Below are positions 32,068 to 40,136 of a DNA stretch of 64,000 nt, piece after piece. The position numbers and the translations under genes were made by a program. The stretch is from positions 1 through 64,000 of the forward strand of contig JAIESL010000012.1 of assembly GCA_019746095.1 (NCBI GenBank), read 5' to 3'. This stretch comes from Caulobacteraceae bacterium (GTDB lineage: Bacteria > Pseudomonadota > Alphaproteobacteria > Caulobacterales > Caulobacteraceae). Below the pieces are notes generated by a model. The model made no database searches and had not been told where the DNA came from. It saw nothing but the letters and a program-made list of their open reading frames with translations. The first letter of the stretch is position 1. Every line of letters begins with the position of its first letter.

Positions 32068-33045
32068 TCAATCGCTCACGCCCCGAAAGCAGACATCGTG
32101 CTTGGCCAACTCCTCGCGTGCGCGCTTGCGCGTACTGTTGGCGAAACTTGCTCGCCGGGCCGCCGGGCCGATGTTTTGCGACACTCCGCACCGCTTGCCG
32201 ACAAGCACCCCGCCGGGTTCCTTCCGTCGAATGCCCAGCCGTTCGCGCGCCGCGTCGTCCGCGCCTTTGAGAACGTAGTCCAGTGTCTCGGCAAGGTTCG
32301 CCTCATAGGATTGGCCGTCGATCTCCCCCATGGCGTAGTGGCGGAGGTTCCGACCGATGGGGCGGGATTATCGGACTTTGCCTTTCCACCCCGCGCCAGA
32401 CGCCTTTTGCCAGCCCCGTTGACGGCGATTGAACCCGGCCGCCAGATCGGGAGGAAGGTGCAACAGCAAATGGACGTGCGCGCCCTTGTCGGGGCCGGTT
32501 TCGCGAACCCAGATATAGGCGAACTGACCACCGCACGAACGAACCCAGTCGCCGGCCAGCTTCAACCACCGGGCCGTCGCGGTTAGGTCGTCAGTGACGC
32601 CGCCAGCTGCCCAATGAACCGTGACGAACCGATTGAGGCCAAGGCCAGCGGACAGGGCGAAGGCCGCCGCGTCGATCAAACCGGCCGCCGCCGTCAGCGA
32701 CAGGGCAGACGATGACCGGTCCCGCCGGTTCCTTGCGCCGCCCCTGCCTGATATCGGGATGAATGAGGCGCGCTGTTTCGAGGTCGGGGCTGGCGGGCGC
32801 GTCGCTCGGCTTTGCGGACAAGCCGCTAGCCGCCCGCCTCCACCACCGCCGCATAGGCTGCAACCTCTATAGAGGAGGGGGACGCTTTTCGGGTCCTTTG
32901 CGGGGACGGTGGATTGCGGCGCAGGTTCAATGCCTTGGCCCGCTTTCAGATCGGCATCTGGCGGTGGTCCCTTCGCAGGTTTCATCCGCGCCCGTCCCCG
33001 GTGGTGCGCGGGCCTCGGCGAATAGGTTTTCGGGTGCTGCGACAT
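32068..33045 (-). pseudogene. Rolling-circle Rep-like (HUH, inovirus Gp2-type) gene interrupted by one stop codon
   Basis: The frame encodes LNRFVTVHWAAGGV, then FAYIWVRETG and KGAHVHLLLHLPPDL, whose His-x-His is the HUH metal motif of rolling-circle initiators. It then hits TAA at 32370-32368. In the same frame, without any shift, the family C-terminus continues (SRPIGRNLRHYAMGEIDG, LDYVLKGADDAARERL, VGKRCGVSQNIGPAARR) to a stop at 32068. A single base change would restore a protein of about 325 residues. Start taken at MSQHPK (33045); 32985 is possible. Such genes are common in small integrative elements and phage satellites. Readthrough or sequencing error are alternatives to true inactivation. 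Confidence 0.75.
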
Positions 33046-33143
33046 GGCGGGCGCGAGGCGTCGCGGGCGGCGCTGCGGACGAACAGCCCGGCGGGGCAGA
33101 CACCACCACCGGGCCGATGCGCTGTAGAGCCGATCCGTGAACG

Positions 33144-33518
33144 TCAGGCCGCTTCCGGGCATGGGGACACCGAACCGCACCCCGAACGGTCACGGATGGC
33201 CCGCGCGGCGCATCCGCGACGGTTGGCGTCGATCCTGCCCGCAACGATGCCGACCGCCTCTTCATGCGAAAGGTCGCGCCAGTCGTCAGGAAGGCGGGAG
33301 GCGTCTCGCGCCCGGATACAGTCGGGAACGCCACCCGCCAGCGGACGGATCCGCCAGAGCGGGCAATCCGTCAGATGACAGGCCGACACCTGTTGCCGCC
33401 AAGTCCCGGACGCCCGGTCGTCATAGAGACAGTCCCGGCATTTCGCCGCTATGGCCTCGCCGCGCGTCGGGGGACGGGTTGGCGGGATCGTTCCAGCGGT
33501 GGTTTCGAGGGTCGTCAT
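33144..33518 (-). CDS. Small Cys-rich mobile-element protein
   Basis: A 124-residue protein of unknown function. The centre reads IAAKCRDCLYDDRASGTWRQQ then CHLTDCPLWRIRP, a Cys-x2-Cys plus Cys-x4-Cys pattern that probably forms a zinc site. Proteins with this AKCxDC...CxxxxCPLWxxRP arrangement recur in prophages and integrative elements of proteobacteria. The start is one base after the HTH gene stop, so the two are co-translated. A role in element regulation or packaging is conceivable but not supported by the sequence alone. Confidence 0.7.
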   Translation of the reverse strand: MTTLETTAGTIPPTRPPTRGEAIAAKCRDCLYDDRASGTWRQQVSACHLTDCPLWRIRPLAGGVPDCIRARDASRLPDDWRDLSHEEAVGIVAGRIDANRRGCAARAIRDRSGCGSVSPCPEAA

Positions 33519-33519
33519 G

Positions 33520-33717
33520 TCAGGCCGCGCGGTTCATGGCTGCGCCTTCAATGAGCGCGTCGATGCTGCGAAGCGTCACCAGCCGACGCGAGCCGATGGT
33601 GACGGTCTCAAGCAGACCTTCGGTGATCAGCTCATAGGTTTTGGTCTGGCCGATGCCCAGGAGCGTGCGGGCTTGCTGGATGCTCACCAGCCGGGGTTGG
33701 AGATAGTCGGTTGTCAT
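33520..33717 (-). CDS. Excisionase/AlpA-type helix-turn-helix protein
   Basis: A 65-residue DNA-binding protein: LVSIQQARTLLGIGQTKTYELI, ITEGLLETVTIGSRRLVTLRSIDALI is the winged helix-turn-helix of the MerR-like excisionase/AlpA family. These proteins control excision or integrase expression of integrative elements. The ATG at 33717 gives the family-typical size. An 8-bp inverted repeat (33796-33817) about 80 bp upstream is a candidate operator. The Cys-rich gene follows with one base between stop and start. Confidence 0.85.
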   Translation of the reverse strand: MTTDYLQPRLVSIQQARTLLGIGQTKTYELITEGLLETVTIGSRRLVTLRSIDALIEGAAMNRAA

Positions 33718-33795
33718 GGGCGCTAGCCCTCCATGCAACGCCGAGCGGGGATGCCGGGCGACACACGGAGGATGCTGGCGAACGGTAGCGGTCGT

Positions 33796-33817
33796 CGTTT
33801 TGAAACCTATCAAAACG
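33796..33817. promoter_or_regulatory. Inverted repeat upstream of the excisionase-like gene
   Basis: CGTTTTGA and TCAAAACG, perfect 8-bp arms separated by 6 bp (AACCTA). It is AT-rich in a GC-rich context and lies in the 126-bp gap between the HTH gene and the upstream unknown gene. Probably an operator for an element regulator. Confidence 0.5.
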
Positions 33818-33821
33818 CTTG

Positions 33822-33844
33822 GAAACCCTGCTGGATGGGGTTTC
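33822..33844 (-). terminator. Hairpin at the 3' end of the integrase-unknown gene pair
   Basis: GAAACCC (33822-33828) pairs with GGGTTTC (33838-33844), a 7-bp stem overlapping the stop codon of the gene at 33844-34551. On the minus strand the T-rich GTTTTGATAGG follows shortly after, so it may end that transcript. Confidence 0.45.
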
Positions 33845-34551
33845 TACAGGTCAGGTTCCCAAACTCGAAATGCTTCAAACATCCGTTTCGCGTGCGGACG
33901 GGCCGCCGCATCCGACATCTCAGGCGCTCCGCCGGACGACGCCCATTCCTGCAAAGCCCTGACGACATCTGCGACGGTCTTAGGCTTCAAGTTCCCAAGG
34001 TAGAATTGTCCAGCTATCGCCAGCGCCGCCGCTTCCCAATTCCATTTCGGGGGACGCCCGCCCTCGTTTGTTGCATCGACCAAGGGCAGCAATTCAGGAA
34101 ATTTCCTTGGCGGATCACAGACTACGATACAGCTAGCTGAGAACCATTCCTCCCTATCTGGCCCGAGTAGTAAGGCCGTCTCCATGCGATTCTTCTGCCA
34201 GTCCCATTCAGCTTTCTCGAAATGCGGAAGGTCGCGGCCAAAGGAATATCCGTTGCTAAACGTTGGTAGAGGGTTGCCGTCCGGCCACGGGGCAAGGCCG
34301 CGCGCCAAACCGTCTCTGAGACCCTTCCAACGTTCGAGCGGGATCATGGCCGTCCGTTCGACCTCGTGAATCTCCCCTGCCCAAGCAGCCCACTGCCAAT
34401 CACCTTGGGCAACCCATTCTCCTTCACAGAGCCGCCTAAGAGCCTCTCTGGATGCATCAGGGTGGCCGTCAAATGCGAGTGTATTGATCGCTTCTCTCAG
34501 ATCATTCCAAACCCAATGCGTCACGTCCCAATCGATCGCATACCCAGTCAT
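33844..34551 (-). CDS. Unknown protein coupled to the integrase
   Basis: A 235-residue soluble protein I do not recognise. It has many Trp residues (WDVTHWVWNDLREAINTLAFDG; WQWAAWAGEIHEVERTA; WDWQKNRMETALLLG), no signal peptide and no membrane segment. Near the C-terminus KPKTVADVVRALQEWASSGG resembles a helical segment. Base composition is less GC-rich than the neighbours, suggesting recent acquisition. Its ATG overlaps the integrase stop by 4 bp, so it is made together with the integrase. Cargo of this kind in integrase operons is sometimes anti-phage or regulatory, but nothing in the sequence shows that. Confidence 0.7.
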   Translation of the reverse strand: MTGYAIDWDVTHWVWNDLREAINTLAFDGHPDASREALRRLCEGEWVAQGDWQWAAWAGEIHEVERTAMIPLERWKGLRDGLARGLAPWPDGNPLPTFSNGYSFGRDLPHFEKAEWDWQKNRMETALLLGPDREEWFSASCIVVCDPPRKFPELLPLVDATNEGGRPPKWNWEAAALAIAGQFYLGNLKPKTVADVVRALQEWASSGGAPEMSDAAARPHAKRMFEAFRVWEPDL

Positions 34552-35750
34552 AGCGCCGCCGCCTTCGCCGGGAAGCGGACTACCTTCGCCCCACTGCCGT
34601 TAGCGCAATAGGCCCCCCATGCATCCATGAGCCGCCGCCGCTTTTCGACCATGGACCCGCGCTGATAGGCGGCTTCAACCTCATTAGGGTTGGTATGGGC
34701 CAGAGCCGCCTCCGCCACCTCACGCGGGAAGGCCGTCTTTTCGGCCACCCAATCGCGGAAGCTCGACCGGAAGCCATGCACCGTGAACGGCTCCTTGGCG
34801 CGCGCCAGCACCTTTCGCATGGTCATGTCTGACATGAGACCACCACCCGCGCCGGGAAACACCAGATCGGTTCCCGCCAGCCGCACCGCCGCCGCGCTCT
34901 TCACCACCGCCAAGGCTTGCGGAGATAGAGGGACGGTATGCTCGCGGCGAGCCTTCATCCGTCCCGCCGGAACCGTCCAGAGGCCCGCTTCCAGATCCAT
35001 TTCTGACCACCGCGCGCCGCGCACCTCGCCGGACCTCGCCGCCGTCAGGATCACGAATTCCAGAGCAAGGCGTCCCCACACACCGCCGCTGGCGCGCAAG
35101 CGGGTCAGATAGGCGGGAACGTCCACATAGGGCATGGCGGCATGATGCCCGCCCGCCGGTTGGCGAGGCAGACCTCTGCCAGCCGAAAGGGATCGGGCCG
35201 GGGCTTCCGTGGCCCGCCAGCCGCGCGCATGGGCATAATCGAGCGTCGCACATATCCGCTGGCGGACCCGCCGCCCGGTTTCCGGTCGCGCCTTCCACAC
35301 CGGGGATATGGCGGCGATGATGTCAGCCGCCGTTATGGCCCCCGCCGCCTTCGCCCCCAAGGCCGGGAAGGCATAGGTTTCCAGTGTTGCCAGCCATTCC
35401 CCGGCGTGTTTGCCCTCCGCCCATTGGTGTTTGTTGGCCTCATGCAACGCCAGCGCGGCTTCCTTAAAGGTCACGCCCGCCGCCTTGGCCTCGCGCCGTT
35501 CCGCCACAATGTCCCGGCCTTCCTCACGGATGGCGCGCCGGGCTTCCGCCGCCTTGGCGCGCGCACCGGCCAGGGTGACAAGACCCGCGCTGCCCAGCCC
35601 GATGTCCCGACGCTTTCCCGCGTGTTGAACGCGAAGGTTCCAACTCGCCCCCCCTCGCCGGTCAACTTTCAGGAATAATCCGTCGCCATCCTGATAGGCC
35701 CCCGGCTTGGAAAGATTCGCCTTCACCTCATTGGCGGTCAGCTTGCCCAC
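34548..35750 (-). CDS. P4-type tyrosine integrase (DUF4102 N-terminal domain)
   Basis: A 400-residue site-specific integrase. The N-terminal DUF4102 arm-binding domain (KPGAYQDGDGLFLKVDRRGGASWNLRVQ ... DIGLGS) is followed by a core-binding domain and a catalytic domain with Arg in LTAARSGEVRGARW, HGFRSSFRDW, LAHTNPNEVEAAYQRG (nucleophilic Tyr). Such integrases target tRNA 3' ends. The tRNA-Ser 3' end lies 184 bp upstream of the start codon, as expected for an element integrated there. It is followed by an overlapping gene of unknown function. Confidence 0.95.
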   Translation of the reverse strand: MGKLTANEVKANLSKPGAYQDGDGLFLKVDRRGGASWNLRVQHAGKRRDIGLGSAGLVTLAGARAKAAEARRAIREEGRDIVAERREAKAAGVTFKEAALALHEANKHQWAEGKHAGEWLATLETYAFPALGAKAAGAITAADIIAAISPVWKARPETGRRVRQRICATLDYAHARGWRATEAPARSLSAGRGLPRQPAGGHHAAMPYVDVPAYLTRLRASGGVWGRLALEFVILTAARSGEVRGARWSEMDLEAGLWTVPAGRMKARREHTVPLSPQALAVVKSAAAVRLAGTDLVFPGAGGGLMSDMTMRKVLARAKEPFTVHGFRSSFRDWVAEKTAFPREVAEAALAHTNPNEVEAAYQRGSMVEKRRRLMDAWGAYCANGSGAKVVRFPAKAAAL

Positions 35751-35779
35751 GGTCGCGTCCCTGCGTTTTCGAGGTCATT

Positions 35780-35820
35780 CCCCCACACTGGGAAAACACC
35801 CCCACGCCCTCCCCCACACT
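35780..35820. repeat. CCCCCAC repeats in the integrase leader
   Basis: Three copies of CCCCCAC (35780-35786, 35799-35805, 35811-35817; TGTGGGGG or CGTGGGGG on the coding strand of the integrase). They lie 30-70 bp upstream of its start. They could be arm-type binding sites for the integrase or its excisionase. A two-copy version occurs at 10340-10360. Confidence 0.55.
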
Positions 35821-35933
35821 TTAGCCCGGTTGGTCACGGTTGCAAGCGAACGGGAGCGACCGTCAACGGGCCGTCAAACCGCCTGCCGCCGGGGCTTTCG
35901 GCGGGTTGTGGCGAATAGCGATGAAAGGGGTTC

Positions 35934-36025
35934 TGGCGGAGACGCAGGGATTCGAACCCTGGGTACCCCTTACAGGGTACGACGATTTAGCAAACCGTTG
36001 CCTTCAGCCACTCGGCCACGTCTCC
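35934..36025 (-). tRNA. tRNA-Ser (anticodon GCT)
   Basis: The minus strand folds into a class II tRNA of 92 nt: acceptor GGAGACG/CGTCTCC, D arm with GAGTGGCTGAAGGC, anticodon stem ACGGT/ATCGT with loop TTGCTAA (anticodon GCT), a long variable arm, and T arm CAGGG-TTCGAAT-CCCTG. The CCA end is encoded (35936-35934). The long variable arm and GCT anticodon identify serine. It is the proposed attachment site of the adjacent integrase; the gene itself appears intact. Confidence 0.96.
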
Positions 36026-36175
36026 GGCAGGCGGCGTGATTAGCCGAGCAAACGGGCGGGCGCAACGGTCAAGACGCGAGGTTCGATGCGAACCGCCCCG
36101 TCGGAATGTCTCACCGTTAACGGGACAGTGAGAGCGGATGTGCATGGTGGCGGGGAACTCCCAGCCGCGAGCCCC

Positions 36176-37753
36176 ATGACCGACGCCGCAAGACGCTCCT
36201 CATTCGACGACCGCCTGTCCGGAGCGGGGGTGCTGGACGCGTCCGGCCTCCAGGCCCTGGCGGCCGCAAGCGTGTCCGCGCCGCCGGAGGCCGCCGCGGA
36301 CGGCGCGGCCCGCCGTGGGCCCTTCCGCCCCGAGGTCTGGCTGAACGCCCGTCAGCGGCACGCCTCACGCCTCGCGGCCCACTATTTCCGCGCCTTTGAC
36401 ACCCTGGCCGTGGTCGCAGTCAGCCTTTTGTGCGCCTGGGCTGCGGCCCCCGGTGCCCTGATCCATACCGAGGTCTCGCGGGTGCTGCCGTTCGCCGTCG
36501 GGGCGATGACCGTGCTCGCCCTGATGCGCTCGCTGGGGCGCTATCGCTTTGCCCGGGGCCAGAAGACGGCCGTGCATCTGGCCGCCGTGGCGGCCATGGT
36601 GCTGGCGGGCGCGATCATGACCCTGCTGGCGGGATGGGTTCTGCGAGGGAGCGAGGCCCAGGGCACCGCCTATCTGATCTGGGCCGGGCTGATGCTGATC
36701 ACGCTCCATGCCCTGCATATCGGCTGGAGCGACATGGTCGGCCGCTGGCGCGCCTCCGGGGCCCTGACGCCGAACATTGTGCTGGTCGGGGCGACGCGAC
36801 ACGCCGAGTCCCTGATCCGCGAGGCGCTTAAGCGCCGTGATCTCAATGTCCTGGGGATCTTCGATGATCGCCTGGCACGCAGCCCCCAGGCGATCGAGGG
36901 TGTGCCGGTGCTGGGCACGGCGGCGGATCTGCTGACCCACAAGATGACCCCCTATGTCGACCGGATCGTCCTGGCCATCGACCCGCGGGCCGAGGCCCGG
37001 GTGCGGGAACTGAACGCGACCCTGCGGACCCTGCCGCATGAGGTGACCCTGCTGGTCGAACCCAACGGGGCCGATGAGACCCGATCGGCCCTGGACCGGC
37101 TGGCCGCCGCGCCCCTGGCCGATGTGCAGGGCCCGGTCGATGATGACCGCCGGGCCTTCAACAAGCGACTGCAGGACATGGTGCTGGGCCTGGTCGCCCT
37201 GTTGCTTCTGGCCCCGGTCATGGCGGTGATCGCCGTCGCCATCCGCCTCGACAGCCCCGGACCGATCTTCTTCCGCCAGCGCCGGCACGGCTTCAATCAC
37301 GAGGAGATCGTGGTCTGGAAATTCCGCTCCATGAAGCAGGAATCCGCCGATGCCACGGCCAGCCGGCAGGTGACCCATGACGACGACCGCGTGACCCGGA
37401 TCGGCCGCTTCATCCGCAAGACCAGCCTCGACGAACTGCCGCAACTGCTGAACGTCATCGCCGGCGAGATGTCGCTGGTCGGACCCCGGCCCCACGCCAT
37501 CGGCATGAAGACCGGCCATGTCGAAAGCGCCCGTCTGGTCGCCGACTATGCCCACCGCCACCGCATCAAGCCGGGCATGACCGGCTGGGCCGCCGTCAAC
37601 GGCTCGCGCGGGCCGCTGCACACCGCCCAGGACGTGCGCCGCCGGGTCCAGCTGGACATCGACTATATCGAGCGCCAGTCCCTGTGGATGGATCTGTGGA
37701 TCATGGCCATCACCGTGCCCGTGCTGCTGGGCGACCGCGCGGCGGTTCGCTGA
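36176..37753 (+). CDS. Polyprenyl-phosphate sugar-1-phosphate transferase (HfsE/WcaJ-like)
   Basis: A 525-residue inner-membrane enzyme that starts polysaccharide repeat synthesis by loading a sugar phosphate onto undecaprenyl phosphate. Four to five N-terminal helices precede a CoA-binding-like region ([22 protein letters not shown]). A further helix leads into the C-terminal bacterial sugar transferase domain ([64 protein letters not shown]). The start is uncertain: ATG 36176 gives the more usual N-terminus, while ATG 36086 is also open. It leads a four-gene operon and resembles holdfast HfsE by context. Confidence 0.9.
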   Translation: MTDAARRSSFDDRLSGAGVLDASGLQALAAASVSAPPEAAADGAARRGPFRPEVWLNARQRHASRLAAHYFRAFDTLAVVAVSLLCAWAAAPGALIHTEVSRVLPFAVGAMTVLALMRSLGRYRFARGQKTAVHLAAVAAMVLAGAIMTLLAGWVLRGSEAQGTAYLIWAGLMLITLHALHIGWSDMVGRWRASGALTPNIVLVGATRHAESLIREALKRRDLNVLGIFDDRLARSPQAIEGVPVLGTAADLLTHKMTPYVDRIVLAIDPRAEARVRELNATLRTLPHEVTLLVEPNGADETRSALDRLAAAPLADVQGPVDDDRRAFNKRLQDMVLGLVALLLLAPVMAVIAVAIRLDSPGPIFFRQRRHGFNHEEIVVWKFRSMKQESADATASRQVTHDDDRVTRIGRFIRKTSLDELPQLLNVIAGEMSLVGPRPHAIGMKTGHVESARLVADYAHRHRIKPGMTGWAAVNGSRGPLHTAQDVRRRVQLDIDYIERQSLWMDLWIMAITVPVLLGDRAAVR

Positions 37754-39201
37754 TGTTCTGGCGCGGGGTCTGGGGCTATCTGCCGGCCAATATCGTGCAG
37801 GGCGTGGTCGGCTTTCTGGCCATCATCCTGTTCACCCGGCTGCTCAGCCCCGAGGATTTCGGCCGCTACGCCCTGGCCTTTTCGGTCATGACCCTGGCCC
37901 ATGTGGCGGTGTTCAGCTGGCTGGAAGCGGCCATGGCGCGCTTCTGGGCGGCCCAGGCCCCCGGCGCGGCCCACGCCCATTTCGCCAGCCTGTATCGCAC
38001 CGCCTTCGTGCTCGGCGGCGGATTCCTTGCGGTAACCGCCCTGGCGGTCTGGCTCCTGCCCGTCGACCCCCTGTTCAAACTGGCCCTGGCGGTCGGACTC
38101 GCCGGTGCCCCGGCGCGCAATCTGGTCAAGCTGGCCCAGGAGCGGTTCCGCGCCCAGGGCGAGGTGGCCAAGTCCGCCCGGCTGGACATGGCCGTGACCG
38201 CGGGCGGCCTGGCCATCGGCGTCAGCTTCGCCCTGGCCGGCGCCGGGGCAGCGGCCCCGCTGCTGGGACTCGGACTGGCCCCGCTGGCCGCCCTGCCCTT
38301 CATCCTGCCGGGTGAGCTGAAACAGGCCCGCGGCGGGGCCTTCGAGGCCGGGCGGGTGCGCAGCTATGCGATGTACGGCTATCCGATCGCGGCCTCCCTG
38401 GCCCTGACCGTCGTCCTGGCCTCGACCGACCGGTTTCTGCTGGCGATCTATATGGATGAGGCGGCGGTGGGCGCCTATCACGCCAGCTATTCGATCGCCA
38501 ACCGGACACTGGACGTCCTGTTCCTGTGGCTCGGCACCGCGGGTCAGCCGGCGCTGGTGATGGCGCTGGAACGCGGCGGGATGGAACGGCTCAAGGTCGC
38601 GGCGCGCGAGCAGCTGTCGACCTTCCTGCTGGTCGGCCTGCCGGCTGCGGCGGGCGTGGCCCTGGTGGCACGCCCCCTGTCCGAGGTGCTGATCGGCGAG
38701 GAGCTGCGCACGGCGGCGGCCAGTGTGACGCCCTGGATCGCCCTGTCCGCCCTGCTGTTCGGTCTCACAGCCTATTATTTCGGCCAGGCCTTCACCCTCG
38801 GCAAGAAGACGAAACGTCTGCTGATCGCCATGGCCATTCCGGCGGGACTGAATGTGATCCTGAACCTGATCCTGGTGCCGCGCTTCGGCCTGATGGGGGC
38901 CGCCTGGGCCACGGCCGCCAGCTTCGGGGCCGGCATGATCGCGACCTGGATGATCGGTCGTCGCGTCGTGACCCTGCCGATCCCCTGGGAAAGCCTGGCC
39001 CGCTGCGGCGTGGCCACCGGGGTCATGGCCCTGGCGGTGTCGCAGCTGCCGGCCATCGGCGGCCTCGGTGAACTGATCCTCGACGCCTCGGTCGGCGGGA
39101 TCGTCTATGCGGCGGCGGCCCTGATCCTGAATGCCGCGGGCGTGCGGGATGTGGCCATGGACCTGATGGCCCGACGGGGACTGCGGGGAGCAACGGCATG
39201 A
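37753..39201 (+). CDS. Polysaccharide flippase (Wzx/HfsF-like)
   Basis: A 482-residue inner-membrane protein with about 12-14 hydrophobic segments, of the MOP/oligosaccharide-flippase superfamily, moving lipid-linked repeats to the periplasm. The N-terminus (GYLPANIVQGVVGFLAIILFTRLLSPEDFGRYALAFS) is typical of the family, as is the mid-protein LASTDRFLLAIYMDEAAVGAYHASYSI. The ATG shares a base with the preceding stop (TGATG) and its stop overlaps the next start (ATGA). HfsF of the Caulobacter holdfast pathway is the likely counterpart. Confidence 0.9.
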   Translation: MFWRGVWGYLPANIVQGVVGFLAIILFTRLLSPEDFGRYALAFSVMTLAHVAVFSWLEAAMARFWAAQAPGAAHAHFASLYRTAFVLGGGFLAVTALAVWLLPVDPLFKLALAVGLAGAPARNLVKLAQERFRAQGEVAKSARLDMAVTAGGLAIGVSFALAGAGAAAPLLGLGLAPLAALPFILPGELKQARGGAFEAGRVRSYAMYGYPIAASLALTVVLASTDRFLLAIYMDEAAVGAYHASYSIANRTLDVLFLWLGTAGQPALVMALERGGMERLKVAAREQLSTFLLVGLPAAAGVALVARPLSEVLIGEELRTAAASVTPWIALSALLFGLTAYYFGQAFTLGKKTKRLLIAMAIPAGLNVILNLILVPRFGLMGAAWATAASFGAGMIATWMIGRRVVTLPIPWESLARCGVATGVMALAVSQLPAIGGLGELILDASVGGIVYAAAALILNAAGVRDVAMDLMARRGLRGATA

Positions 39202-40136
39202 GCGCACGGGCAAGAATGACCGACAGCCGGACCTGGAAGGCCGCACGGCCTGCGGTCTCTGTGCTGATCCCCTTTCTGCGGGATGACCCCGCCGAGCTGC
39301 TGACCCTGCTCGACGAGGAGGCCGCCTCGGTCGGAGGGGCGGTCGAGATCGTCCTGCTGGACGACGGCACCCGGGATGCGGCGCTGACGGCGCGGCTGAC
39401 AAGGCAGATCAAGGCCATGGCCCTGCCGGTGCGGTTGATCACCCTGTCCGCCAATGAGGGGCGGTCGATCGGACGCAACCGGCTGGCCTCGGCCGCGCGC
39501 GGCGGCAGCCTTTTGTTTCTCGACAGCGACATGCGGCCGGACCACCGGCGTTTCCTGCGGGACTGGGCCGATCTGGCCGCGCGCGAGGATCCGGCGGTGG
39601 CCTTCGGCGGCTTCTCCCTGCTGCAGGCCCCGACCGACGCCCGGTTCGCCGTCCACCGCGCCATGGCCGCGAAGTCGGAGTGCGTGCCCTGGATGGAGCG
39701 TGCCAGACAGCCCGAGAAATACGTCTACACCTCCAATCTGCTGGTCCGCCGGGACGTGTTCGAGTCCGAGGCCTTCGACCCCGGCTTCACCGGCTGGGGC
39801 TGGGAGGATGTGGAGTGGGCCATGCGGGTCTCGCGCCGCTTCCGCGTCGTCCACCTGGACAATGCGGCCACCCATATGGGGCTGGACACCGTGGCGGCCC
39901 TGGCCGGCAAATACGAACAGTCCGCGCCCAATTTCGCCCGCATGGCCGAGCGCCATCCGGCGATCGTGGCGGCCTATCCCAGCTACAAGGCCGCCCGGCT
40001 GCTGAAACGTCTGCCCGGTCTGCCGCAGCTGCGGCGGATGATGCGGCGCGGGGCCGAAACCGGCTGGCTGCCGGTGGCGGCGCGGGCATTCTCCCTGCGT
40101 CTATACCGGGCCGCCCTCTATGCGGATGCGGTCTGA
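39198..40136 (+). CDS. Family 2 glycosyltransferase (HfsG-like)
   Basis: A 312-residue cytoplasmic or membrane-associated GT-A glycosyltransferase. It begins with the nucleotide-sugar fold (VSVLIPFLRDDPAELLTLLDEE, IVLLDDGTRD), has the metal-binding DxD-like LLFLDSDMRPDH, and the acceptor-side ED motif in GWGWEDVEWAMRV. Length fits single-domain GT2 enzymes. Overlaps the flippase stop by 4 bp and the next glycosyltransferase by one base. It probably adds an N-acetyl-hexosamine to the holdfast-like repeat; this is by analogy. Confidence 0.88.
   Translation: MSARARMTDSRTWKAARPAVSVLIPFLRDDPAELLTLLDEEAASVGGAVEIVLLDDGTRDAALTARLTRQIKAMALPVRLITLSANEGRSIGRNRLASAARGGSLLFLDSDMRPDHRRFLRDWADLAAREDPAVAFGGFSLLQAPTDARFAVHRAMAAKSECVPWMERARQPEKYVYTSNLLVRRDVFESEAFDPGFTGWGWEDVEWAMRVSRRFRVVHLDNAATHMGLDTVAALAGKYEQSAPNFARMAERHPAIVAAYPSYKAARLLKRLPGLPQLRRMMRRGAETGWLPVAARAFSLRLYRAALYADAV

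Noticed and set aside
36080-36133. Dyads GGTTCG-ATG-CGAACC and CCGTTAACGG upstream of the HfsE-like gene as operators
   Set aside because: Short palindromes of this size are expected often in this base composition, and the start codon of the gene is itself uncertain.
36086-36175. Extra N-terminal 30 residues of the HfsE-like protein as a functional domain
   Set aside because: No recognisable sequence, and an internal ATG at 36176 gives a more typical start; left as an alternative only.
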